Below are positions 1 through 11,515 of a stretch of 64,000 nucleotides of DNA, piece after piece; the first letter of the stretch is position 1; the number at the start of each line of letters is the position of its first letter. Position numbers and translations under genes: made by a program. This DNA comes from Nilaparvata lugens (taxonomy: Eukaryota; Arthropoda; Insecta; Hemiptera; Delphacidae), in contig NC_052505.1 in NCBI RefSeq assembly GCF_014356525.2, forward strand, positions 5,525,836 to 5,589,835, read 5' to 3'. The notes under the pieces were generated by a model. It was not told the DNA's origin. It saw only the letters and a program-made list of their open reading frames with translations, and did no database searches.

Positions 1-185
1 AATTCAAAATAACTGAAACTTTTAACAATTTTCTCTTTATTTTATTTTGTGTTCAACTTTCTATTTTTTCGAAATTTAATTTAAACGTGGACTACGTCTA
101 CGCCTCGTTTCGCAAAGCCAATTTTCTGACTCCAGCTGTTTACAATCTAGAACTTAGCTGAATGTGGTGCTCGGAACACGGCCCT
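1..185. mobile_element. Truncated TIR element (right half), GGCCGGTTTCCGAGC family
   Basis: The window opens inside a short TIR element. The sequence from the Ala-rich AT stretch through 'GCCAATTTTCTGACTCCAGC' to 'CGGCCCT' matches the right half of the complete copy at 21552-21900, with several substitutions. Non-autonomous; no coding content seen. Confidence 0.6.
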
Positions 186-868
186 AAGAAGTGGAAGACT
201 TTTGCTATCTTTCATTTCAATTAAATTAGCAACATGAACAAAGATTAGAATCATAAATATGAATTTTTTCAAGGATTATCAGTCTATAATCACAGATATA
301 AACCTACATGTGAACACACAATGCAAAAGAGTGAATATTGAAAACCTATATGTGCTATAATTCCTGCTATAATTTGAAAACTGTCTAGGCTATAACACAG
401 AGAGAATCTAGACAGAGCTCTGGATGACCCGAATCCTGATTTTCATCTGACAATTATTACTAGCTGCCCCGCTTTGAGAGCTGTGCGACATTAATTGTAT
501 GAGAGTGGAAGGCGTGTTATTGCACAACTTTATAATCATAGCCAGTACAGTGGCCAGCAACAAAATGAGAACTCAGAGACAGCAAGCGCCCAACAAATGC
601 GTCATCCCGTCCCATTCAGCTCACAGCCAACAGAAACTGAGTTCAGAATAATATAAAGCTTTGCTTCTGCTCCACAGTCGCCCTGGTCAAATGGCAAGGA
701 CATCGAAATATTGCAGTTTCACGCAATGCTAGTTATTAATCCCACGTTTGACGCATACATTTGGTGTTTTGGAATACGGTGTTTCTGTTTTGACAGCGGT
801 TCAACTCACGCGTTTGAATATGAACTTTTGAACGTGTATAAAACTATTGAACAAATACTTCTATTATA
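186..868. other. Non-coding stretch, no gene seen
   Basis: AT-rich sequence with no ORF, splice-framed exon or recognisable repeat end that I can support. Confidence 0.5.
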
Positions 869-894
869 TTGAGCGAGCGATTTCTGTATTCCTA

Positions 895-1240
895 TCATAT
901 TAAGCGAGCAAATTCTGTATATCTGTTTATATTTTTATATTTCTATATTTTTATATCTGGTTATTCATGTTCAACAGATCTAGAAAACGGCTCTAACGAT
1001 TTTCACGAAATTTGGAACATAGTAGGTTCGAAAAAAATCGATTGCACTAGTTCTCATCCTTGGGATATCATATTAAGCGAGCAAATTCTGTATCTGTTTA
1101 TATTTTTATATGTCTATATTTTTATATCTGGTTATTCATGTTCAACAGATCTAGAAAACGGCTCTAACGATTTTCACGAAATTTGGAACATAGTAGGTTT
1201 GAAAAAATTCGATTGCACTAGGTCTCATCCTTGGGAAAAC
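895..1240. repeat. Two-copy tandem repeat, 173-bp period
   Basis: A unit starting 'TCATATTAAGCGAGCAAATT' at 895 recurs at 1068. Each contains the phrase 'CGGCTCTAACGATTTTCACG', which also occurs at about 1503 and 3598. The 134-residue open frame over this stretch only reads the repeat twice and is not regarded as a gene. Confidence 0.75.
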
Positions 1241-3292
1241 TCGCTGAACGACATTAAAAGCTGGAACAGCTGAGGCTTTCGTCGTCTGTGGATAGTAAAT
1301 AGTGAGCGAGTGATTCTGTGGAAAATCAAAATTTCGCATCCCCGAAATTCATAAGCTGATGTATAGCCAGCTGTAAAATATAAAAACGATAATTTTAGAG
1401 AATTGTATTCAGTTTTTCAAAAATAAAAATAACGAGCGAAGCTCGGTGCCCCGATATTTATATGGTTATTTGGCTATTTATGCCCAACGGATCTCGAAAA
1501 CCGCTCTAACGATTTTCACGAAATTTATAACATAGGTTTATAATATAAAAATTCGATTGTACTAGGTCTTATCCCTGACAAAACTCACTGAAGGACATGA
1601 AAAGGATATTTATTCAGCCTTGGAAAAACAGATGATAATTTCGTCATCAGTCGATAACAGAAGATGCGAGTGCCTGTGTGGGAGAGAAACAGAATTATTT
1701 TCAGCTGTTGAATCAATCACCTTATCTAACGAGAAATAACTAGAAATTTTAATCGACTTGATCAAAATAATCTGGTTTTTTGAAATGACATGGTATAAAA
1801 TTCTAAATTAGAGTATATCCTAATTTTCAAAGTTAATCATTATTTTACAGTTTTAAGTGATTATTTGTTATTCAATTTGGTTTGTAAACAATCTAAACTA
1901 GAACTTTTCTGTTTTCAAATGTTTGGACTGAAAATTGGACCTGAGTTCAAGAGTGTATGGAACATAACCTACTTTTTTGGACTATTTATAGTGTATAAAT
2001 CAAAATTCGGGGAAGCAATAGTTTTGGGAAGTGCCTGTTAGTCTTTCCCCAATCATTTTAAAGAATTGTGTTCTGTTTATTAATAAATAAAAATAACGAG
2101 CGAAGCTCGGTGCCCCGATATTAATATTATAATGTTCATAGCTACAATTATCGGTATATTTGGAGGAATGGTCCATTGATTTCGAACGATCAATGATTGG
2201 TTCTTTCATGATACATGTAAATTAAATCACACATCTATCTTCTTCTTCTATATAATAAAAGCGAAATGGCACTCACTCACTCACTCACTCACTCGCATAA
2301 CTAAAAATCTACCGGACCAAAAACGTTCAAATTTGGTAGGTATGTTCAGTTGGCCCTTTAGAGGCGCACTAAGAAATCTTTTGGCAATATTTCAACTCTA
2401 AGGGTTATTTTTAAGGGTTTAAAGTTCGCCTTTTAGCATGTATATTCCTCTTCTCCCAATCTCTTAATTATAATTGAAATTTCCATATCATATGTTACTA
2501 TAGAACTATAATATAGATAGAGTACCTCTTCGAAACAGTTGTTAACTGGTAACTAAATTAAAAATTTTGTCAGGTTGGCATTAAGTTGAGTTGACTTTGT
2601 TAGGTTGGCACCAAGTTGAAGATTTAAATGCTTATCGCGGAAAATTGATTGGGCACTGCTACTGCAATCCTGGGAATGTTATATTACTAGCAGTGAGGCT
2701 CGCTTCGCTCGCCATATCCGTTTAGCCAGCCGTTTAGTCTGGACCCCCGACTGGATTGTCCTAACATTATGATAAAAATGCCCAAATGAAAAATGCAGGC
2801 GAGCGAAGCGAGCCTGCTGATCTCATTCTTGGACGATCCAGTCGGGGGTCCAGGGGGTCCATACCCTGGCTAGACGGGTATGGCGAGCGAAGCGAGCCTG
2901 ACGGCTAGTTATCTATACAAGCTATCGTCATAAGAATCATATTTTCAGTACACTCGTTGTAAATGTAGGCGATTTGACCATGATCACAGCTGTGCTAGTG
3001 GAAAGTTGTGTGTATATTTTGGCTTCAAAATTTCTGAATTTACTTAATTTATTCAAAGTGCGGTGATATTAATGAAATATTTTACTATAATTTGGTATTT
3101 TAATCATTCTAAATTCAAAATTTCTAGCTCATATATATTTTTGGACACAACTTTGAACTTTAACTTTCCTCACTATGAACATAACCTATTTTTTCGGACA
3201 TTTTATTATTTATCAAATTTGGGAACAGAATAGTTTTGGGCTATGCCTGTTGTTCTATATCGATCATATTCATATGATTTGTAATTATATAT
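1205..3292. repeat. Direct duplication, unit 1 of 2 (about 2.1 kb)
   Basis: Block A (1205-2237) and block C (2909-3292) recur in the same order at 3303-4361 and 5043-5424. Both copies carry the phrase 'CGAGCGAAGCTCGGTGCCCC'. Between blocks A and C, this unit holds a Helitron-like insertion (2243-2908) that is absent from unit 2. Confidence 0.8.
2243..2908 (+). mobile_element. Helitron-like or subterminal-palindrome element, copy 1
   Basis: It begins near 'AAAAGCGAAATGGCACTCAC' followed by an (ACTC)n run and ends '...GAGCCTGACGGCTAGT'. An inverted partner of the end, beginning ACTAGC, lies near 2685. A sibling of the same structure is at 28627-29279. The CTAG-T 3' end fits the CTRR rule for Helitrons, but no Rep/helicase is present and the inverted partner would also fit a TIR element, so the class is unsettled. 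Confidence 0.5.
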
Positions 3293-4356
3293 ATGATATA
3301 AAAATTCGATTGCACTAGGTCACATCCTAGGGAAAACTCGTTGAACGACATTAAAAGCTGAAACAGCTGAGACTTTCGTCGTCTGTGGATAGTAAAAAGT
3401 GAGCGAGTGATTCTATGGAAAATCAAAATATCGCATCCCCGAAATTCATAAGCTGACGTATAGCCAGCTGTAAAATAAAAAAACGATAATTTTAGAGAAT
3501 TGTATTCAGTTTTTCAAAAATAAAAATAACGAGCGAAGCTCGGTGCCCCGATATTTATATGGCTATTTGGTTATTTATTTCCAACAGATCTCGAAAACGG
3601 CTCTAACGATTTTCACGAAATTTAGAACATAGTAGGTTTATGATATAAAAATTCGATTGCACTAGGTCCCATCCCTGAAAACTCACTGAAGGATATGAAA
3701 AGGATATTTATTCAGCCTTGGAAAAAAGATGACAATTCCGTCGTCTGTCGATAACAGAAGATGCGAGTGCCTGTGTGGGAGAGAAACAGAATTATTTTCA
3801 GCTGTTGAATCAATCAGCTTATCTAACGAGAAATAACTAGAAATTTTAATCGACTTGATCAAAATAATCTGGTTTTTTGAAATGACATGGTATAAAATTC
3901 TAAATTAGAGTATATCCTAATTTTCAAAGTTAATAATTATTTCACAGTTTTAAGTGATTAGTGAGTGTTATTTTTTGTTATTCAATTTGGTTTGTAAACA
4001 ATCTAAACTGGAACTTTTCTGCTTCAAATGTTTGGACTGAAAATTGGACCTGATTTCAAAAATGTATGGAACATAACCTACTTTTTGGACTATTTATAGT
4101 GTATGAATCAAAATTCGGGGAAGAAATAGTTTTTGGGCAGTGCCTGTTAGTCATTCCCCAATCATTTTTGAGAATTGTGTTATGTTTATCAATAAATAAA
4201 AATAACGAGCGAAGCTCGGTGCCCCGATATTATTAATATTAGACCTATTTATAATGTTCATAGCAACAATTATCGGTATAGTTCGAGGAATAGTCCATTG
4301 ATTTCGAACGATCAATGTTTGGTTCTTTCATGATACATGTAAATTAAATCACACAT

Positions 4357-4576
4357 CTATAATAAAGGAAAGAGCTGGCTTATACACGTACGGGATAGGA
4401 AAATTATGTTTGACGCATCATCACGTCTGAACTACTCAACTGATTAACTCGAAATTTTGCATACAGATTCTTAATTATCCGGGGATTGTTACAGGCCTAT
4501 TTTCAATTCTTCAAGATTTCATTACGTCAAGTTTTAAAATAGACCCTTGCGGAGCATGGGTTACCTGCTAGTCAGA
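4357..4576 (+). mobile_element. Short CTAGT-ended interspersed element
   Basis: It runs from 'TATAATAAAGGAA' to 'GGGTTACCTGCTAGT'. Related copies lie at 4704-4959 (reverse), 8575-8795 (forward, ending CTGCT without AGT), and 19838-20028 and 20020-20335 (both reverse). No coding capacity. The constant CTAGT end suggests a small Helitron derivative or SINE; unproven. Confidence 0.5.
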
Positions 4577-4703
4577 CATAAATATGTGAGAGAAGTAAAT
4601 AATAAGCTTCAGACTGGATTTTAGAACAGGGAATATGTTACGATTACATTAAATTTAAATAATAAGAGAATGATTATAAGAGCTTCTAAAATAATATTAT
4701 TGA

Positions 4704-4959
4704 CAACTAGCAGGTAACCCGTGCTCCGCAGGGATCTGATTGAAAAATTGACAAACTTGACCTACTAAAATCTTGAATAATTCATAATAGGCCTATGAAC
4801 ATCCTCGGTAAATTAAGAATCTATATACAAAATTTCAAGTTAATCAATCCAGTAGTTGAGAGGTGGTGTTGATTCGTGAAATTCCTGAACGACACGTCAT
4901 TCGTGAATTTCCCATCCCGTACGTGTATAAGCCAATTTTTCCTTTATTATATTATAGAT
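4704..4959 (-). mobile_element. Short CTAGT-ended interspersed element, reverse copy
   Basis: Reverse-complement partner of the element at 4357-4576. It starts at 'ACTAGCAGGTAACCCGTGCT' and ends near 'CCTTTATTATATTATAG'. The two copies face each other about 130 bp apart inside the second 2.1-kb unit. Confidence 0.5.
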
Positions 4960-5437
4960 GAGTCAATTAATTATCGGTTTCACCAGGCTCGGTGACATTT
5001 GAACATGGTCAAACAGGGCACCTTTTATATGAGTGTACTGGAATTATCTATACAAGCTATCGTCATAAGATTCATATTTTCAGTACACTCGTTCTTAAAA
5101 TGTAGGCGATTTTACCATGATCACAGCTGTGCTAGTGGAAAGTTGTGTGTATATTTTTGGCTTCAAAATTATCTGAATTAACTTAATTTATTCAAAGTGC
5201 GGTGATATTAAGTGAAATATTTGACTATAATTTGGTATTTTAATATTCTAAATTCAAAATTTCTAGCTCATATATATTTTTGGACACAACTTTGAACTAA
5301 CTTTCCTCACTATGAACATAATAACCTATTTTTTCGGACATTTTATTATTTATCAAAATTTGGGAACAGAATAGTTTTGGGCTATGCCTGTTGTTCTATC
5401 CCGATCATATTCATATGATTTGTAATTATATATCAAC

Positions 5438-5470
5438 AAATAAATGAATGAATGAATGAATGAATGAATG
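5438..5470. repeat. (GAAT)n microsatellite
   Basis: Short run of GAAT tetramers at the end of block C of the second 2.1-kb unit, in the position where retroposon tails often sit. Confidence 0.85.
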
Positions 5471-6324
5471 TTCAAATCTCAAATGTTTTGACCGAACTTG
5501 GTGGAACCGGGTATTAGTTTTTTTCGATTTCTCGATATTCTCCAAATCTCGAATTTCTCCAATTCTCGATAATATTATTCCCACATACTCTTATAATCAT
5601 TATCTTATCAATCATTCACAAACAATTTGATCGTATGTGCGTCCGTTCTAAAACTTCAGTCTAAAGCTTTCCACTCCTAAATATCTTCTATGACTGATTT
5701 CAATTTTTCTTTCAATTCCTCTACTCTTCACCTCTCCCTCAGGATTGGCTCTCGAAGAAACTAAGTCCCGGAACACTCTACACTCTTTTGTAATTTTGAA
5801 ATCAAAACTATGGAAAATTTACCGTTCTAAAATTCAGTTCAAAGCTTCCTACCCCTGAATACCTATTTCTGATGTGTGATTGAATTGTTCATTAATATGT
5901 TCAATTAATGTCTCCGCTCTTTATTCAGCTTGATACCTCTCCCTCAGGATTGGTTCTCGAACTAAACTGAATCTCGAAACACCCCACACTCTTTTGACTT
6001 TCGAAATTCAAGACTTTGAAAAATTTGCAGCGTACAACGTTCAATAAATGAGCATGTCAGAATCTCAGAGATTCTTGTTTCAAAGCAAGTGAATCTGCCA
6101 CTAGGGAGAACACTTTGTTTCACTCACGAGAGTCTCGGCCGAGTTCTTTCCAACAAAGTTTTCCCTCTGAAGTGAATAATTTACAAAGCCTCTTTTCTGT
6201 GGACTTGGATTTAGATCAGGGGCCCCAATCCTAGAATATATTCTGTTGAATTTCAAATGATATTACAAAGGTGAAAAGGGAAAGTAATATCATTGAAGTG
6301 ATGTCTTGAATCTTCCTATGAAGA
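5471..6324. other. Non-coding stretch with a weak internal repeat
   Basis: No gene seen. Two diverged copies of a roughly 200-bp phrase about Ser-rich reading 'CTCCCTCAGGATTGG' occur near 5735 and 5940. Confidence 0.5.
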
Positions 6325-6325
6325 A

Positions 6326-7545
6326 TCAAATCTCCCAGATTTGGTTGATATTTGGGCTATGGATAGAGGTTGACCTAACAAGTGTTGTGCTATAATATGA
6401 GACGTTCCGATACAATACAGGGTGGGTTATTCACTCTAACATAAAATCTTTCCTCCACTAACATATCACAAAAATCACTCATCTTCAAATGCTTATAACT
6501 TTAGAATAGGAGTGAATTTCGCCAATGTGATGACATATTTATTATTATTCGAGTTCCTCTCGTCAAGTACTATCATTCCTGAGAGTTTGAGCGATTTTAA
6601 TTTTTGACCATTTCTGCAAAAATCCATGATGTTTTTTTTATTCATGAATTTCATGAAAAATGCAAATCTTCCAGATTTGGTTGATATTTGGGCTATGAAT
6701 AGAGGTTGACCTAACAAGTGTCGTGCTATAATATGAGACGTTCTCTACAATACAGAGTGAGTTATTCACGGAAACATATAATCTTCCCTTCACTCTCAGA
6801 TCAGAGAAATCACCCATCTTCAAATGCTTATAACTGAAGAATGGAAGTAAATTTCGCCAATGTGATGACATATTATTGTTCTTCTAGTGAAAGTATTATC
6901 ATAGAAAAACAATAGCATAAGTAGATATCCCATGGTATAGGGCGTTTATGTCGCAACTTCTACTGTTATCTCAAGCCGATTATTGTCGATTTTTACTGTT
7001 TTGTTGGGGTGAGAATGTATGAACGGCACAATATGAGAGACTATCAGCGTCATAAAGCTTCACAGGAAAGAATTACGTGGACTATCGGCTTGAGATAACA
7101 GTAAAAGTTGCGACATAAACGCCCTATACCATGGGATATCTACTTACGCTATTGTTTCTCTATGGTATTATCATTCCTGAGAGTTTGAGCGATTTTAATT
7201 TATGAGCATTTTTGCAAAAATCATGGATTTCATGAAAAATGCAAATCTCCCAGATTTGGTTGATATTGGGGCTATGAATAGAGGTTGACCTAACAAGTGT
7301 TGTGCTATAATATGAGACGTTCCGCTACAATACAGAGTGAGTTATTCACTGAAACTTAGAATCTTAACTCCACTCACAGATCAGAGAAATCACTCATCTT
7401 CAAATGCTTATAACTCAAGAATAGGAGGGGATTATACCAATGTGATGACATATTATTGTTCCTCTCTTCAAGTACTATCATTCCTTATAATTTGAGCGAT
7501 TTTAATTTTTGATAATTTTTGCAAAAATCCATGATGTTTAATAAA
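6326..7545. repeat. Three-copy tandem repeat, about 325 bp, interrupted by a hairpin element
   Basis: Three diverged copies start near 6326, 6660 and 7240 with 'CCAGATTTGGTTGATATT' and include 'ATAATATGAGACGTTC' and 'ATCATTCCTGAGAGTTTGAG'. Copy 2 is split by the element at 6901-7164. Open frames here are repeat artefacts. Confidence 0.8.
6901..7164. mobile_element. Hairpin MITE with 8-bp TSD (hAT-like)
   Basis: A 264-bp near-palindrome with ends reading (C)ATAGARAAACAATAGC. The direct 8-mer GTATTATC flanks it exactly (6893-6900 and 7165-7172), and it interrupts an otherwise continuous tandem repeat copy. Relatives lie at 17674-17954, 18299-18569 and 46523-47934. An 8-bp duplication is the hAT hallmark; no transposase is present. 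Confidence 0.75.
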
Positions 7546-7924
7546 TTCTCAACAAATTACTTTCTTTGTTCAATCAAAAACAAAGTACATAATAGCTTCC
7601 ATTGTACAATCGGAATGCAACCATTTTTGTATCAAACTATTCACTTCAACTATAATTAGTTATGTATTCATTCATTGGATGAAAAATTACAACATCGGAA
7701 TGAAAAGAACAGGCACTAGTCCAAAACATCTTCTGTTCCTAAATTTTGTCTGATAAAATGTTCAAATATTTATGAGAATGTGAACTGGTTTACATATTTA
7801 TTGGTGGATTTTCCCACGTATAAGCTTGTGCGAATGGGAATGCTGATGATGAGAGATAAGGAGACAAGTTTGTAGATAGATTCAGAGCCACCGGGAAACA
7901 TTTTCAAGTCATTAATGATATCTA

Positions 7925-8040
7925 GCACATTGGACTCTCAAGTGGTCACCCGTCCAACGAGAGTAGCAAGAGCACGTTACTTAACTAATCTGAGCGATAA
8001 CTTATCAGCACAGCACGGCATGCTAGTAAGTTACCATTAT
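7925..8040 (-). pseudogene. 5S rRNA-derived sequence (degenerate; SINE3-like head or 5S pseudogene)
   Basis: The plus strand reads like a decayed antisense 5S rRNA: 'TCTCAAGTGGTCACCCGTCC', then 'GCACGTTACTTAACT', 'GAGCGATAACTTATC' and a final 'CAGCACGGCATGCTAGTAAG', matching in order the conserved blocks of insect 5S. Many substitutions rule out a functional 5S gene. It may be a dispersed 5S pseudogene or the head of a 5S-derived SINE. Confidence 0.6.
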
Positions 8041-8574
8041 TCAGCATGAGTTTCCTTCCCTCTTAGACTGAGAAGAATGAAAAATTATTAAATATCTAAA
8101 AGCATCCAGCCTAAACAATAATGTGCTTTACTTGATTTGATGGTGAAATTTGTTTCTCCTCAATAACTTGACACTATAAAATATATTGGAGGATTTTCTA
8201 ATCAAATTCTGAAATTTAATCGAATCGAATTTGAAAAAGAAACTAATTTTTTCAACAAAACTAAGGATTTCTTTCATTTAAAAGTCCGTGCAAGTTTACT
8301 GGATAGTATGCAATGGATAGCTCAAAGAAACTGAAACTTACTATCAACAGTTTCCTTAGTTCTAAATGGAACTAAGTATGTCGTCAATACTTCTCTATTT
8401 ATTAAAACTCGCATTCAGAACAATCTATAATATAATTTCCAATAGAATTAAATTCCATATTTTTTTATAGACCTATTGTATTGTATTTTAGATATTTTTT
8501 ACTTTTTATGTTTAATTGCTTGTTTTTGTATTTTTTTAAAGGAAATAAATTGATGTATTATTTTTATAATTATA
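8041..8574. other. Non-coding AT-rich stretch
   Basis: No gene or clear repeat boundary seen. Confidence 0.5.
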
Positions 8575-8795
8575 ATGAAGGACACAATTGGCTTATATAC
8601 ACTTACGAGATAGGAAATTCACGAATGACGCATCATCACGTATGAACTACTGGACTGATTAACTTGAAATTTTGCATGTAGATTCTTAATCCACCGAGGA
8701 TGGTTATAGGAATACTTCAAATTCTTCAAGATTTCAGTAGGTCAAGTTTTTAATGAGATCCTTGCGGAGCACGGGTTACCTGCTCAGTCATCAAT
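8575..8795 (+). mobile_element. Short CTAGT-family interspersed element, third copy
   Basis: From 'AATTGGCTTATATACACTTA' to 'GGAGCACGGGTTACCTGCT'. Same family as 4357-4576; here the final AGT is not present. Confidence 0.5.
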
Positions 8796-9480
8796 AAAAA
8801 TAAAACCAGTCCGGATAATGGACCATTGGAAAATGATTCACTTGTACCAGATCAAGAGAAACTTTGGAAACAATAAAACTTATCATTCAAGCCTGCGCAT
8901 TGGTCTAAGTCTAAATATCACTCTACACGTGCAACTTGATTGTCTTGGTTTGAAATCAAATACTACTCAATTCTAGAAATGTGTATTAAATTAATGTATT
9001 TCATCTCTTACCTTCACATGTCGGATGCAACGTTTCACTTTCAATAGATTGAAGATCGTCTTCAACAGTTTTAATCAGCACGATGCAAAACAAACGCCGA
9101 GTGAACTATGAGATGATGTAGATGATAAACATTTTCCATATTTTTCTTTGTTGTTACTCTCATTGTGCTAAAAAAACGTTATTTTTGGTACCGTACTCTG
9201 TATAATGAAACAAGTGAGCGGTTTAGCCTACCGTACTACAGTATTTAGAGAGTACTAAATAAACTTTAAAATGAGAAATATCAACAATGTTTAAGGTGTG
9301 ACAATTTGATATTGTCAAGGATAGAGTGGTTTAGTTATGTCTCAACCAAGAATTAATGATGATTTGATGTCAGTTTTACATGTAGATTTTGTAGCGTATG
9401 GTGAAGTATTGTACTAGGATAACCACACTACACTTCCACGAATATTTTGAGGGAAAACAAACCTGTGGCTAAATATTTAT
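8796..9480. other. Non-coding stretch, no gene seen
   Basis: AT-rich, no exon-like frame and no clear repeat boundary. Confidence 0.45.
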
Positions 9481-9485
9481 AGTTT

Positions 9486-9869
9486 TTAGTTTAACTGAAG
9501 AGTCTTTCGATAGGTCAGGAATTGTTGAGTTGGTAGGGGAGAGACCACGAGTTTGGGGAAGTTACCGACCGAACTACCCGATATTTGGGAAAAGATTGAC
9601 GCACTGCCACGGTAGACAGTCTGACAAACACTAGCGCACTGCACCTGAGGTGTCTTCAGTGATGTCGGGGATGAATTTTCCCTCCCGCTTTTCAAATTTC
9701 CCGCCGAAGGGAGGTTGCTCTCCACCTGGGGTGTCGAGGATGAATTTTCCCTCCCGTTTTCCATATTTCCCTCCGAAGGGAGGTTGCTCACCACCTGGGG
9801 TGTCGGGGATGAATTTTCCACCCCGCTTTTCAAATTTCCCTCCGGAGGGAGATTGTTTTCGACACTCAT
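9486..9869 (-). CDS. Hypothetical 127-residue frame containing a coding-phase minisatellite (doubtful gene)
   Basis: I do not recognise this protein. The minus-strand frame opens with ATG at 9869 and its first 70 or so residues are three 23-residue repeats with the theme NLPPEGNLKSGVENSSPTPQ, followed by a non-repetitive tail ending TLQLN. The repeat period, 69 bp, is a multiple of three, so the frame stays open through it. A six-codon upstream frame ends in an ATGA overlap with the start codon. The tract is GC-richer than its surroundings. Against it being a gene: no homology, no visible splice partners, and a repeat alone can keep a frame open. Confidence 0.2.
   Translation of the reverse strand: MSVENNLPPEGNLKSGVENSSPTPQVVSNLPSEGNMENGRENSSSTPQVESNLPSAGNLKSGRENSSPTSLKTPQVQCASVCQTVYRGSASIFSQISGSSVGNFPKLVVSPLPTQQFLTYRKTLQLN
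9655..9865. repeat. 69-bp minisatellite, three copies
   Basis: Copies of 'GATGAATTTTCCCTCCCGCT' begin at about 9670, 9739 and 9808, an exact 69-bp spacing. Divergence between units is a few percent. Confidence 0.9.
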
Positions 9870-10113
9870 GAGTTTACAACGTCCATTTTCCGCACTTCTT
9901 GCGCAAAATTGAATCTCAAGCCTCGCTTCTCTAAGAATTTGCGCCGACTGTCTTCATAATGGTGTCAAATTACTCATTAACAAGAAAACACAACCTTCAA
10001 CAGAAATATTGAAGTTTTTAACTGATTTTTATCAACAATTGTCATATAATATGGAGGTCGGATTCGAATTCAGCATACATCCAAGCATTGATTATTTTCC
10101 GTTGATTTTGATC

Positions 10114-10420
10114 TAGTGAGGTCCATATAATGGCAGTAGAGAAAGATAGAACAACGTTGCCGAAGCTCTGTCTTGTCAATGCCTTCTATAAACGATAGCT
10201 GATACAGGTTTATTAATGTAATATTATATGTTCATTCTCTTTTAAAATAATCAATTATATTTTTCAACAATTTCATAATGAATTTCCATAATTAAGATGA
10301 ATATTTTGTTAATTCTACATTTACGGCAGGACGATCTACAGAGCAAAGCGAGAAAGAGATAGCGCTATTCGCTTGCTGAATAATAGACAAGGATAGCAAT
10401 ACGAAGTGGACCTCACTATA
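10114..10420. mobile_element. TIR element, TATAGTGAGGTCCAC family
   Basis: Ends read (TAT)AGTGAGGTCCA on the left and GTGGACCTCACTATA on the right; inside are 'ATAATGGCAGT' and 'GATAGCGCTAT'. Other copies or fragments occur near 12640-12795, 18720-18860, 33670-34510, 44596-44815, 48260-48390 and 54775-54812. Non-autonomous. Confidence 0.6.
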
Positions 10421-10711
10421 TAGTAGCCAATTGAGGAAGATCTCTTTCTACCGTAATAGGACTGCCGTTTATAAGAAAGACAGGATCTTTAACATTTGGA
10501 ACAGAACCGTATCAAGTTAGTAACGTATCAAACCCGCTATACCATTCAATCCTAGAATCATGTGTCTTCATTTCCGGGACCGACAGTTTAACTTACATCT
10601 TAGTGTCCTTTTCATGATTTGTATAATTATAAGCTTGGATAAGCTCAATGTTTTGAAATAATGTAGAAGTTTATTATTGGTCTTGATAACCAATTTAATA
10701 AGATCTACTTT

Positions 10712-11515
10712 GTTAATACAGTCCGGTCATTTTCTAGTCCGGCGTCATAAGCAACAATGTGAAGCATTGTGACTAAACGTGTCTGATCATGTCTTGTCTT
10801 GACTAACTGGGTTGGGCCTAGTTTTAGATATCTGGAAACTGGAATTCAGTTTATTATAGAAATCTGGAATAAACTAATTGATCGAGCGAAGTGAGATCTA
10901 AGATTCAAGTCGACGGTTTTGCAGTTCTCTTTATGTTTATATTACCGCATTTACGACGAAACGCAATAGATTTTCATGAAATTTTCTAATTGCGCGTCGA
11001 CGTATATACAAGGGTTTTTGGAAACATTGCATTTCAAGGATAATATAAAAGGAAAAGGAGCCTCCTTCATACGCCAATATTAGAGTAAAAATCAGACTAT
11101 AGAATTATTCATCATAAATCAGCTGTCGAGTGGATTATAAATTGCATGCCATGACGCAATGTAACTTGGTAAAAAATCAGCTGCTGTGTGGACTATTAAT
11201 TGCATGCCTCATTGAATGCAATTTTATGCACTATTAAATGAACTATTGATTGCATGCAATTAATAACTAAAATAACATACGGTAGTATTGTCTCTCGACC
11301 TTTCTCTCCTTTGAACTCGGTCTGACCTGTTGGCAGTATGTCTTGAAGGAGATTATACACCGATATGTCGCCGACACGACATAGACAGGATTTACTGTTT
11401 ATAAATGGAGGCTGGAGGCTAATAAAAATAGCCTCTGTTACTGTTTATAAATAGACAGAGGCTGGTTTATAGATGCGCGAGGTCTGTTCACAGAACTACT
11501 AGTATATGAAATAAA
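10712..11515 (+). mobile_element. Composite interspersed element, copy 1
   Basis: From 'CAGTCCGGTCATTTTCTAGT' through 'CGAGCGAAGTGAG', 'AGTCGACGGTTTTGC' and 'GCGCGTCGACGTATATACAA' to 'GCGCGAGGTCTGTTCACAGA'. It is repeated in the same orientation at 14505-15655. Related modules lie at 33104-33560 (reverse), 33868-34290 (forward), 51721-52397 (forward), 53895-54770 (reverse) and 56990-57510 (forward). No ORF of note. Confidence 0.7.

Larger units (their letters stand above)
3303..5424. repeat. Direct duplication, unit 2 of 2
   Basis: Second copy of the unit at 1205-3292, with scattered substitutions and small indels. Its A-C junction holds two copies, in opposite orientation, of a short CTAGT-ended element instead of the Helitron-like insertion. 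Confidence 0.8.

Noticed and set aside
869..1273. 134-residue open frame with two repeated halves
   Set aside because: It reads the 173-bp tandem repeat twice; the same phrases recur elsewhere as non-coding repeat, and no protein family is recognisable.
7925..8040. Functional 5S rRNA gene
   Set aside because: Too many substitutions in paired and internal-control regions; better called a derived sequence.
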